The position numbers were made by a program, and so were the translations under genes. Below, in pieces: positions 50,855 to 60,783 of a stretch of 64,000 bases of DNA (within the stretch, counting starts at the first letter, position 1; each line of letters opens with the position of its first letter). The DNA is from Aptenodytes patagonicus (Eukaryota; Chordata; Aves; Sphenisciformes; Spheniscidae), in contig NC_134951.1 of assembly GCF_965638725.1 (NCBI RefSeq), positions 42,486,746 through 42,550,745 of the forward strand, in the 5' to 3' direction. A model generated the notes under the pieces. That model saw nothing but the letters and a program-made list of their open reading frames with translations. It was not told the DNA's origin and made no database searches.

Positions 50855-51865
50855 AAAGCTGGCTAAAGGATAGGAAACAAAGGGTATGGCTTAATGGGGC
50901 TTTTTACTTTCAAGGAAAAATGCTGGAACCAATTTTATTCAACATATTCATCAGAGATCTAGTGAAGGAAATCCACAGTGGAATTCCCAAATTCACAAGT
51001 TGTACTAAACTCTTTCAGACAGCCAAATCTTATGCTGATGGTGAAGGACCCCAGAAAAACCACAGAAAACTAAATGGGCAAACAGGTGTCAGATAAGCTT
51101 CAGAGTATGTAATGTAAGTTAATGCATCTAGGGGAAAATAAGCCAAACCACACTTACGTGATGCTGAATACAGAACTGACAGCGGCACGTCAGAAAAAAA
51201 AGATCTTAAGAGTCATCATTGACAATTCTCTGGTCATGAATAAATGTCAAAACAGCATCATGAAAAAGGGCACCGAGACAAGACAGATGGCATCATTTTG
51301 CTGCTACATGTAACTTTGGTGTAACCACACTTGAGTACTGTTCATGGTCTGCTCTCTGCATCTCAGGAAGGATGCAGTAGAGTTAAAGCAGGTACGGAGA
51401 AAAACAACCAAAATGATCAAGCAGCTGCCTAACAAGGGAGAACCTAAAAATGCTGGGCTCTTTGTGATTGAGAGGAAAACGCTAAGAGGAACAATTGAGT
51501 ATTATAAAATAATGAAGGCAATATCTAGGAGATTAGTTTAAAACAGATTAAAGTAAGTATTTTTTATACTTCTCTAACTTATTGTGACAGGAGGTAATAT
51601 CAGCAGGTTCAAACCAGACTGGATAAATTCATAGAAAAGAAGTGCATGGGTAGATACAAAAAGGACAAGGCAGAGCAGTACCCTCTAACACCCCCCAACA
51701 AACAAATGTGGATACTGGGGATGGTACAAGGGGAACTGACTGCAAGAAGTGGCCAGGCTCACGTGCTCCCCTAAACAGCATCTGATACTGCCAGAGTCAG
51801 AAACAGAGTACTTGGGCTAGAAGGACGATTGCTTTGACCAGAAAGGCATTTCTTATGCTTTTAAA
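50855..51865 (+). mobile_element. ancient CR1 LINE relic with RT remnant (plus)
   Basis: It begins with 'aaaagctggctaaaggatag' and continues through a decayed RT: LEPILFNIFIRDLV (motif B region, about 50925-50960), KFTSCTKL where KFADDTKL is expected, MHLGENK, and VIIDNSLVMNK. TTLEYCSW follows near 51325, and the end resembles the old CR1 terminus, 'aaggcatttcttatg', near 51860. Frames are broken several times. It is clearly much older than the copies at 19782 and 32300. Confidence 0.8.
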
Positions 51866-53988
51866 ACAGCCAAATCATGGAGAGAGGCAGATGTTTTTGA
51901 AAACAGATGATCAAATAAATAAAAAACAAATTCCCAAGAAATTATGCTGAGCTGAAATCTTCTCCCAAAGCAAATTTGCTGGCTCTTTTGTTTCCCTCAA
52001 CCATAATACTGGTTTATCTCATACCTGAACACCCAGAATGGTTTGGCAGGACAGTAACTGTTAGATTTACTGCTTACACGTGTGCATATAATGAGACGGC
52101 ATCTTATTGCAACCTGACCGCAGGCCAAGTGCTGGGTTAACATATGCCAGAGACATGGGAAACTGCAGAGCAACAGGAAAACCCCTTAAATGAGGAAATC
52201 CTCCAGACACTAATGAAGCGATTAACTGTTAGTTTTATTCCATCACCAAATGTGTTCACGTTTCCTGATGTCATCTTCAAATCTCTCTTTTTTCATGGCA
52301 ATCCTCTGACACAGCCAAACAGCCTTCCCTCCACTGCAAGAGGCTCCTGCTATATATGAATATACTTAGATGACTTCCAAGTTAGTAAGGAGCTTTCACC
52401 CAGCTGTAAAGGGGAGACATATAACCTGCACTTAGCCAACACAAGTCCTGGGATAACCTTCTTTCTCCCCCTCACCACTATTGAAAATCATTGTTTAGGC
52501 AGGGTGACAGGGAGAGAAAAGGAAGGCTGCTGCTCACTTGGAGCTTCTCAAGCTTGCTAAGAGTAAGAAGTCTGGTCTGAAATTTCAGTTCATTAAAATC
52601 CCTACAGCTCGAGAGCTTTATCTTTCTGCCGAGAAGACACCCGTCCTGCACTCACCAGCTGTGGACTGGAAATCGCAATGCCTCTGAATCATCGGAAGGA
52701 TTTTTAGCCTGGCATCTTGCAGCAGTGAGGCACTCATGCTGCCTGTCTGTCCACACAGCTGTCTGACAGCTGCTTCTCAGCAACTGTTTAACTCTTTGGT
52801 TGGTTTTTCGGGTGATGGGTAATGACCTCAGACCTTGGAAGGTCTTGCCAGTTTGGGGAAAATCACCACCTGCTAATTGCAAAATATAAAACTTGGGGTC
52901 TGATTGAAGAGAAGTCAGTAGCAGCCTATTCCCAGCTCTAAGAAAACATGCCGGATGAACAAACAGCGGCACGGCCCTGGCGCTGGCTGAGAGCTCTGCA
53001 CCAGCTCGGGAGGGCACCTGATGGGGCTGCCCCAGGAGGAGGGAGAGGGGTTCGCTGAGGACAAGGTAAAGTGGGGCTTTGGTGAGGCAGGGCGCAGATC
53101 GTCAGGAAATCAAGCTTCATTAGTCCCTCTGCTCACAAAATGAATTTGTTATTAGGACTATGGTGATGTAGGTTTATATAGGTCACTGTGACAGTAAAAA
53201 CATATCATTTTTATCTTCAGCTTGCTTGATCTTCAGCATTTTTAATCCGCAGTATCAGCTTGACTGATTTATTACTACTTATAAACCACACTGACAAGGA
53301 CTTCATTTTATCTCTGTGCACAAATATCTTGTTCCTAAAATATAAAAGATGCATGTTGGCTATCACTGTAAACAAGAGCTTACTCTCTCTTCTGATTTTG
53401 TGACATTGTGTCTCCATGCCCTCTCGAATATATATTACTGATCTAGCCTCTACCTCAGCCATTTTCTAATGTAAGGAAACTATATTGTACTTTTTTTCTG
53501 TTTTCCATTCCTACTGGAAATCTGGTATTTAATCCCTACACATATAAATCTAGATTGTCTTCCAGCATATAGTCCCATTCATATCCCATTTATTCTCTAT
53601 TATGGTCAACTGTATTAGCTTCCTAATATGTAGCATTGTTTTTCCTAGCCCTGACTGTGTATGGGCTCACTGACCTACCACCACCACTCTTCTGACTATG
53701 GCCTTGGTTTTTACACTCACCTTCAAACAAAAACAATTAAATTCTGACCTGATTCTAACAGCTACAATGTCAAAAACTGTATTTGGATAATGTATGTTAA
53801 GGATGTAAAGGTTGGCTGCTGAATCCCATGGACTCCAGGACCCAAGGCTCCCTCCTTGCTGACTGCTGCGGCCCAGCCTGAGGCACACAGGGACTCAGGA
53901 GGTCTCTCCATCCCAGTCTGGTGGGCACGGCTCCTGCCCCTGTGTGCAGGTTTGGCCAGCAGCAAAGCTGAGCATCTGTCCCAGACAG
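51866..53988. other. non-coding stretch, nothing recognised
   Basis: Intergenic sequence. A 121-codon minus-strand frame at 52652-53017 lacks recognisable features. No repeat family was identified. Confidence 0.55.
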
Positions 53989-54013
53989 GCACGCGCGCAC
54001 ACACATACACACA
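53989..54013. repeat. 25-bp alternating purine-pyrimidine tract (Z-DNA type)
   Basis: Perfect purine-pyrimidine alternation runs across 53989-54013, with a CGCGCG core followed by a CA-rich tail. Such tracts favour left-handed DNA under supercoiling. It may equally be a plain microsatellite. Confidence 0.7.
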
Positions 54014-54184
54014 GAGGGCACCAAGGCAGCCGGACACGCAGACTACCCAACAGACCACTGCCTTTAGCTGCACTCACATAAAAACCAACAACCCTCACTT
54101 AAATGTAGGTAAGCCCAGTCCTGTTCCTCCTCTCTGGCTGATCAGGATTGAAGTCCTTTATGAAAACATATGTGCCTTCACTTT

Positions 54185-54530
54185 CTAGATTCACAAGCAC
54201 GCTCACATTCACAGATCCTTGAACATCAGCCCAGCCTGTAAAGCCCTCTAATACCCATGCCCGGGCTCCCTTACCCGGTAAGCAGGTCTCCTTCTACTTG
54301 CCAGCCAGTCCAGCTTGAAGTTTGCTAGTAAGCAGAGGCGTGCACTACGCACTCGTCTCACAAGCACCCCACAATCACAGATCACTTGAATATTAACACA
54401 GCTTCTCAGTCCACCCGTGCCCAGACCCTGGGTCTCCTTACCCAGCACAGGCTCTGACCTCGAGTCCTTCCAGATGCAGGCTTCCTCCTGCTCACCAGCT
54501 AGTCCAGCTTGAAGTTTGCTAGCAAATCAC
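54185..54530. repeat. diverged tandem duplication, unit about 170-195 bp
   Basis: Two successive units share landmarks: TCACAAGCAC (54191 and 54358), then AATCACAGATC-type sequence, CCCTTACCC/CCTTACCCAG, and AGTCCAGCTTGAAGTTTGCTAG (54307 and 54501). The offset is 167 bp at the left and 194 bp at the right, so one unit carries indels. Divergence shows the duplication is not recent. No known family was recognised. Confidence 0.75.
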
Positions 54531-54584
54531 ACATACATGTGCACACAGGATTAAATTCGCTGGGGGAAAAATAAACCCACTTCG

Positions 54585-54790
54585 GTATTTGCAGGTGCTG
54601 CTATTTAGACCTCTCCCACATAAGCACATGCCCTGGTCCCTCCAGTTGCTGACACCTAGACCTACAAGCCTTATGGCCCATGGTGCCTCCAGTTGCTACC
54701 ACCCACACCTCTCTTGCATATTTGTCTCTCTAGTTGCTGGCACCAAGACCTACGGGTCCCTTCTCCAGTTGTTAGCACTTAGACCTTGCA
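54585..54790. repeat. short minisatellite, about 5 imperfect units of 33-50 bp
   Basis: Units contain TCCAGTTGCTGACACCTAGACCT or close variants, with the anchor at about 54641, 54688, 54729 and 54763; a partial one is near 54593 (GTGCTGCTATTTAGACCTC). Unit lengths vary, so it is a degraded tandem array. It follows directly on the 54185-54530 duplication, suggesting one composite repeat region. Confidence 0.7.
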
Positions 54791-54799
54791 GCGCTCACA

Positions 54800-55560
54800 C
54801 ATAGGATAGAAAGTGAGATTACACAGGAAAAAAAAGAAGTTAAGTGAAGGATTTAATAAGAAGGTAGGACAGACTGCAGTGATCAAGCAGAGGGCTCAGT
54901 CAGACAAGCATATTGACTGGCAGCTTGCAGACACAACTGGCCCCTTTAATAGCCCTCTCCTCTGTTTTCCCACGCTTGCTCCTCCCCAATCCACCCTGAT
55001 CCCCACCACCACCTTTCTCCACCTTTGGCCCTTGCTCTAAGCATCCTGTAAGAAGTTTTGCACAGTCCCACGAGCCCCTTCTGATACCCCATAACGAGTT
55101 TTGCACAGCCCCCCGTGCCTCCCTCAAACACCCCACCGCACCGAGGGCAGCCTTGCTCCCCCTTCCCACCGGTTAGGGAGCTCAGGCCGCCCCTCTCCAG
55201 CGCGGTGCCCGAGGGCCATCGCTAACGGCCCATCAATCAGCGGCTGAAGAGGGCTGGTCCTTCTTATTGTCTCCTTTATCGCCTGCTGTTAGGTTTGTGT
55301 ATCTGCGTGTTTATTTTATCGCTTTCCTTCTCATGTGTTATTTCTTCTAAACTGAAGAGTTTGAACCAGATAACTTAACGAGCCGGATGCTCCCGCATTC
55401 CACATACGCGCCCTCACAATACACACTTTGCAAGCTCTTGGTGCCTGAGGTCGCCTTAGGGGGGAGAGGGATCCGTGAGTTGAGAAGTTCATGACTAAAT
55501 GGCTTTGTACAAGCAAGAGGGAAAATCCGCTCAGAACGAAAAAGAGACCAGGCACCCTAG
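54800..55560. other. unclassified CpG-rich block, possible LTR or promoter-like sequence
   Basis: From about 55130 to 55560 CpG dinucleotides are frequent (at least ten in the 130 bp after 55130), unlike the surrounding AT-rich sequence. There are GC-box-like GGGCGG elements on the minus strand near 55190. A direct repeat containing GTTTTGCACAG(T/C)CCC occurs near 55053 and 55099. Together with the adjacent tandem arrays this could be an endogenous-retrovirus LTR or a CpG island of a non-coding transcript. No retroviral protein, primer site or LTR pair was identified, so it stays unclassified. Confidence 0.35.
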
Positions 55561-57650
55561 AATGACACAGGGCTACAGCATCCCATGTCTTCTTTAAACC
55601 ATGGGTTTCGCTCTAATTGGTTATTGGTTTTCAGTATTTCTATGGTTTTACGATGCAAAATATGGAAGTTGACTCAGAAGATGCAAAAATAAGTTTATCA
55701 TGTCACCAACCTGCTATTGTGGTCAGCACAGGCATAGACAGACAAGCAAGTACTTGATACTGCCAGAGGAGCTCACTTGAGTAAGAGGTCATCCACGAAG
55801 TTTGGCAAGACGAAAAGGCACACCTCCTCTGCAAGTGAACTTCAGAGAATGTGCTTCCCTGCTCTCCCTTTCAGTCCTGTCAAAGTTATGAGAAAATGCA
55901 ATACCATTCCCAAAGGTAATCATCTTGCAGCTTCAGATCACTCCTCTCTCGTTGCCCAGAAACCCCAGGCAGGACCTGGCTCTCCTGCAAAAGTACCTGC
56001 ATCAATCACGTTTAATAAAATTGTACAATAACGTGGAATTGTGAGTCAGCTATAGCGGCTGCTTGACATGTATTCCTGTAATGTCTTGAGTGATGATCCA
56101 GAATGAGAAGTTAGACTTCGCATTGTGAAAAACTGTGCTGCTGATGTAATTAAACTCATCCTAACGACCACCCTACTGGATTACCTCCCCTTTGACCAAA
56201 AGTAATGTTGAAGCAAATGAGACACATAAAACATTAGGGAAAAACTTTCCAGAAGACTGAAATTTTCCAGCATAGTAAGAATAGTGAACTGACAAGATCA
56301 GTCTTCTTGGAAGATTCTGGAATAACCACTGGAGGTTTTTTTCAAGAGCAAGTCGGGCAAAACATCTCCCAGGAATGGCACGGTGCAGCTGATTCTGCAC
56401 TGGGACATGGGACTGGACCAGACCAGTGGTTCCCAGGGCGGAGAGACTGAATCAGGGGGTTAAGGCATGGAGGTCAGGCTAATAAGGTTTAGTGGACATA
56501 TGCTGAATAATGCTGCTCTAAGAACCTCATCTCCCCTATCTATGAGAAGTCTTTTCTTCTCCATAAAGCCCCATGATTGTATTCTTAGAAAATAGCACTG
56601 AATTTGCACTCCAATAGACAGAAGGGTGGATGAATAGTGGATTTAGACCATCATTAGATCCTGCCGGTCTTGGGCTGCTCAAGTGCCCCATCACAGCTTA
56701 GCCCTGGAGGCCTGTCTAAACTATTTGAGTCATTTGGCACTGGCGCAGACATCAGCCACGGCCATGCCCCAGGACAGACCATCCACCCTCACAGCCTGAC
56801 CCCAGGCAACCTTCCCTGTCCCCATTAGAAGCTCTTACTGTTACCTTCACAGCATCTGCTGCAGGGAAATCCCTGACAAATACATCTGAGGCTTTTTGAG
56901 ACAGCACATTTAAACCCTTGCAGCCAGCGACCATAGCAAGGCTGATGTTCTCACCCCAGATATTAGGGTGAAGAGCAGGGGAACTCCTTCACTTCAGTTC
57001 CCATAAGCGGGCTCCAGACCGGCAAGCAGTTCCACCAGAGACCCCGATCCAACCCACTACAGCTGAACAAGTGCATCTCTAAACTCCCAGTTTATGATAT
57101 TAAGGTCATGTATTCTGAATACATACTCTGCGGTCCACTTCCCACCTAACATTTTCCCTAACTCTCCCATTTGTATATCTGGGTCCAGCACATTGCATTT
57201 GGGAATTACTAAAGCCCTATACCATGCATACCTTAAATAGCTAATACTGTTGTAGCACTCCTCTATTCTACAATTGCTACACCAAACTGTACAATTCTTT
57301 ATAACGTCTGATTCTGCATCCATTTATCTATCTATATGAGAGGAGATTAAGTTCAAAGAAAAATAAAAGATGGCACAGAAGGACAGAGCATACACTGTTA
57401 AACTTTCTGCCCACAAGGTAAAGAAAAAATGGAAGAGAAACAGGAGAAACAAAATGTTGAGTCTTCAAAAAAATCTAATCACTAGATGTATAAGGGGAAA
57501 TTATTGCTTCTTTTTCTGTCCACTTTCCCATCCCTCCCTGCCTCCTTCCCTCCCTCTCCCACAAAAAAAAAATCTAGAAATTAACTGCAGCAGAATCTTT
57601 TTTGTTTTGTTTTGTTTTAAGCTATTAAATCATCATTTTTCTTCAAGAAA
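55561..57650. other. intergenic stretch downstream of CGA
   Basis: A (TTTTG)n run lies at 57598-57618, next to a C/T-rich tract at about 57520-57560. No gene or mobile element was recognised. Confidence 0.55.
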
Positions 57651-57671
57651 CATTGATGATTTAACTGACAG

Positions 57672-57677
57672 TTTATT
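57672..57677 (-). terminator. CGA: poly(A) signal of CGA
   Basis: The minus strand reads AATAAA at 57677-57672, about 243 nt after the CGA stop codon. This gives a compact 3' UTR, plausible for this gene. It is the first canonical hexamer seen downstream of the stop on that strand. Cleavage would fall near 57650. Confidence 0.6.
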
Positions 57678-57919
57678 TTAAAAATAGATCAAGCCTTCGG
57701 TTGTCATGCAAGTGCTGTATTTCATCCCTAATGGAAATAATTAAACTTACTTAAATGCATGAAGAAGCAAAGAGGAAATAAAACAGCCATCCATCTTATT
57801 CAAAGGTCTACCCAGTGTCTTGACCAGAAAACATAAGATTTTCCATACTGGTGCTATAAAAGCTGAAAAACAAATATTCCATTCACCGTTGTCCTTGATC
57901 ATTAACAAAGGGACAGGCT

Positions 57920-57997
57920 TTAGGATTTATGATAGTAGCAGGTACTGCAGTGACAATCTGTATGGTTCTCTATCTTCACATTGTCCTTAAGGGTAAT
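57920..57997 (-). CDS. CGA: CGA coding exon 3 (C-terminal 25 residues)
   Basis: 78 nt encode residues 96-120, from [10 protein letters not shown] through [10 protein letters not shown], then TAA at 57922-57920. It carries sequon N106-H-T and the last three cystine-knot cysteines (110, 112, 115). The acceptor AAG ends at 57998. The pyrimidine tract just upstream on the minus strand is (TG)6, then TTC and T7, at 58022-58001. Confidence 0.97.
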   Translation of the reverse strand: MTLKDNVKIENHTDCHCSTCYYHKS

Positions 57998-60776
57998 CTT
58001 AAAAAAAGAACACACACACACATAACAAATAATTAGGATTAGCTAGACAGTAAAAACAGCATTCTCAAGTAAAAGATGGCTGAAGCCTTTTTGTTAACCA
58101 CAAAGTACACAGGCTCTTTGGGGTTAGTATACTAGAGCAGCCTCTGAACGCCAACCTGTGAAGCTGCATCATCAGTGGCTTTCAGAGCCATAAAGAGAAA
58201 GTTTTCAATAGTGACATAGTTTGGTGTCCTTAATTTGGCACTTCTTAAAGTGTCTAATTTTCAAAAAGTGTCAAGTAACCAATCTATGAAAAATCAGGAA
58301 ATGTCCTCAGAATTTTTCACATGGGGATTATAAAAACAGAGACCACAAACACGATGAGTCATTTTTATTTTTAATCTCGACCAAATTCTAGTTGCTGCCT
58401 CAGGGCAAGTATAATGTTAGTGGTCTAGAAAAAGATCTACGCTCTACTCAGATGAAGAGCCAGGATTCAGCCAGGTTCAGCTGTAGGTGTCTATAGGTAA
58501 GTCAGGTATCTGGGCTCTCATCACAGCCAGTGGAGACCCAGCGCTCTGTTCAGCTGCACACACAGAGCCATCAACTGCCATTTAAGATGTCAGAGGGAAT
58601 CCCACCAAGCCTCCAGCTGCCACTCCAGAAGGTCTTTTATGGGTCCTGTGTCTGCCAGCCATACACAGATGTCCTGAGTACGCCAGGGTATTTCAAATGG
58701 CACCAAATCCATAAGTGGTAACTGAACTGAGCCTCTAGTCAACACACTTAATGAGCCTGATTCAGATCACCACAGGATAGACACCTTAGCTTGTTTCAAC
58801 TAGCTCACCATTTATTCAATAAAATTTAAGGTTTCTTCACCTGGGGCTGAATCACTCCCAAAATAATCAGCTTTAGCAGAATCTCTCTTTAAGAGAACCT
58901 TCCAGATGAGAGTATTAAATGCTCAAAGTAGTTGCACATGTTTACAGTTCCCTCTTGGTTGTACTATTAAAAGTAAACACAACCTCAATTAATCTAATGA
59001 GCACAGGTGGTTTTGGTCCCTCATTCCCATATACATAATTGATAGTATTGACCAGCCACCTTCCCAGAGAACTCCTGCCTATGCAGGAAAGACACAAGGA
59101 AAATGACTAAAATCAAATACACACTGCATAGCACTTAAGGGGAGGGTGCACATCCAGGAGAGTTAAAAGCAAGGGGACAACAAGTCCACCACCAGAACTT
59201 CGGGTGTCATGAGTCAAAGTAGTTTCACTGAAGTCAGTGACACTGCATCAATTTCCACATCCCAGCTGAGTATCAGACTCGGTACTGGCTGACTTTTTAA
59301 TTTCCTCTTTAGAAAAAAGAAAGAACCCAAGAGCAAAGGGTATAAATGCCAAGGATGTTTCCCTCAAATAGTTCTCCAATGTCCTCCAGCAAAAACATAT
59401 TCTTTTCTATTCACTGGTTCAGCTAAACGTTGCATCCTAAAACAAGCTTAAATGGGTCTCATTCACAGCCTCACCTTGGTAAAAGCCTTTGCTACGCAGC
59501 ACGTTGCTTCTGATGTAATGTTCTTTGGAACGAGCATGGTCTTCTTGGACCTCATCGGAGTGGGATAGGCCCGGGAGAAACAGCACCCAGTGCACTGGTA
59601 AATGGGTGCTCCTGGCTTGGAAAAGAATCTGTTCTCCCCTAGCTTGCACTCTGGACAACCTGCCATAAAAATATAAGGAAGAGACTTTTACTTGGTCTCC
59701 AGCTGTATTTTCATTTTCATAAATAAAGGGAAAGTGTGGGTGGTAAGAGGAAGCACTGGCCACACTTTGCTGCTTGATGGCTGCAGAACAGAAAAGCACA
59801 GACAGCAAAGCTCTCCTCTTTAGGGTCCTTCAAGTCAGCAACACACACCGTCTGTAAAACTAGAGTGTGGCTTTCTAGATGAGGCACAAGCATCATTGTA
59901 TCTTTTCTGGTTTTCTAACTTAATTTTGTTGACAGTTGTGGAGGGTTTTTTTGTATGGGTTTTTTTTCTATATACTATATAGATATACAGATATATGGAG
60001 GGTTTTTTTCTACTATACTAGCTGTCCCTAGAAAACTTCCTACTAGCTACAGATAGTTAAATAGCACCAGCAGGATTTGTAGTGCTTCTTAAATATTGCC
60101 TGTTTTCAGGCAAGACTCTGTTATCAAGAGTTTTAAAAATGCCCAGTGATCCCAAGATTTTTGTAGCTCACATTTTTATACATTCAGTTCGAGGCTGAAT
60201 AAAAAAAACAACCACAACCTTCAAAACACCCCTAAAATCTTCCTAATATGCCTCTTTCATAGAATGCTACACCACCAAGATCCCATATTCTGGGATCTAC
60301 AGAGGAAAAATATTCTGCATATTATGAGGAGAAACTATGGTTCTGCTGTTCCTGATGTTACGTTGCCATTTAGATCTCAGGTGTACAAGAAACCAAAACG
60401 TTTCTATTTGATAATGTTTCAAGGATTAAGATCACCCATGCCAACATGAGGACACAGTCATCTGGGAGACTCTTGACCTGGAGGAATCAAGTTTAGAGAA
60501 GAAATAGGAAGTATACTCATAGCAAAATTATCTTGATTTATCATACCTTCATAGCTCAGTGTCAATAAATGCAACTGAATGATAAGATTTATGACCACAT
60601 TTATAAAACATGTGAAAGTTTAATTAATACTCTTTACGAACAATTGCCCTATTTCTGAATGCTGAAAGCAGCTTACCCTGCATGAGAAACTCTCCATCTG
60701 GGAAAGCATGAAGAAGATGCAGAAATACAGACAAAATGGTCAAAGTGACAGCTGCATACTTCCCGTAGCAATCCAT
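57920..60776 (-). CDS. CGA: glycoprotein hormone alpha subunit (whole gene, three coding exons)
   Basis: Joined exons 60776-60677, 59659-59475 and 57997-57920 give 120 codons plus stop. Known role: the common alpha chain that pairs with LH, FSH or TSH beta subunits, secreted by pituitary gonadotropes and thyrotropes. Visible features: hydrophobic signal peptide, residues 1-24; mature chain starting FPDGEF; ten cysteines at 35, 38, 56, 59, 60, 87, 88, 110, 112 and 115, forming the cystine-knot set; the [10 protein letters not shown] segment; N-glycosylation sequons NIT (N80) and NHT (N106); C-terminal CYYHKS. All splice sites are GT-AG and phases agree (1 then 0). The ATG follows a 7-nt leader after an acceptor and has A at -3 and G at +4. 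Intact, no frameshift. Non-coding exon 1 was not found. HTR1E lies tail-to-tail, as in human 6q14-q15. Confidence 0.98.
57998..59474 (-). other. CGA: CGA intron between second and third coding exons
   Basis: Donor GTGAGG at 59474-59469 and acceptor AAG at 58000-57998; 1,477 bp, phase 0. The acceptor side contains (CA)6 on the plus strand at 58011-58022. No nested gene or recognisable repeat was seen inside. Confidence 0.9.
59475..59659 (-). CDS. CGA: CGA coding exon 2 (core of cystine knot)
   Basis: 185 nt encode the split Gly34 through Lys95. The exon holds seven of the ten cysteines (35, 38, 56, 59, 60, 87, 88), [19 protein letters not shown] and the N80-I-T sequon. The acceptor GCAG ends at 59660 and the donor is AAG|GTGAGG. 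Confidence 0.98.
59660..60676 (-). other. CGA: CGA intron between first and second coding exons
   Basis: Donor GTAAGC at 60676-60671 and acceptor GCAG at 59663-59660; 1,017 bp, phase 1. It contains AT-rich sequence with two copies of GGAGGGTTTTTTT near 59940 and 59997. No other feature was recognised. Confidence 0.9.
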
Positions 60777-60783
60777 GATCTTT
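60677..60783 (-). CDS. CGA: CGA coding exon 1 (signal peptide) with 7-nt leader
   Basis: The acceptor TTTCCAG ends at 60784; leader AAAGATC at 60783-60777; ATG at 60776-60774. It encodes residues 1-33 and the first base of Gly34, ending ATGCAGG|GTAAGC. The residues are the signal peptide plus mature FPDGEFLMQ. Having the ATG a few bases inside the second exon is the arrangement known for this gene in mammals. Confidence 0.97.
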
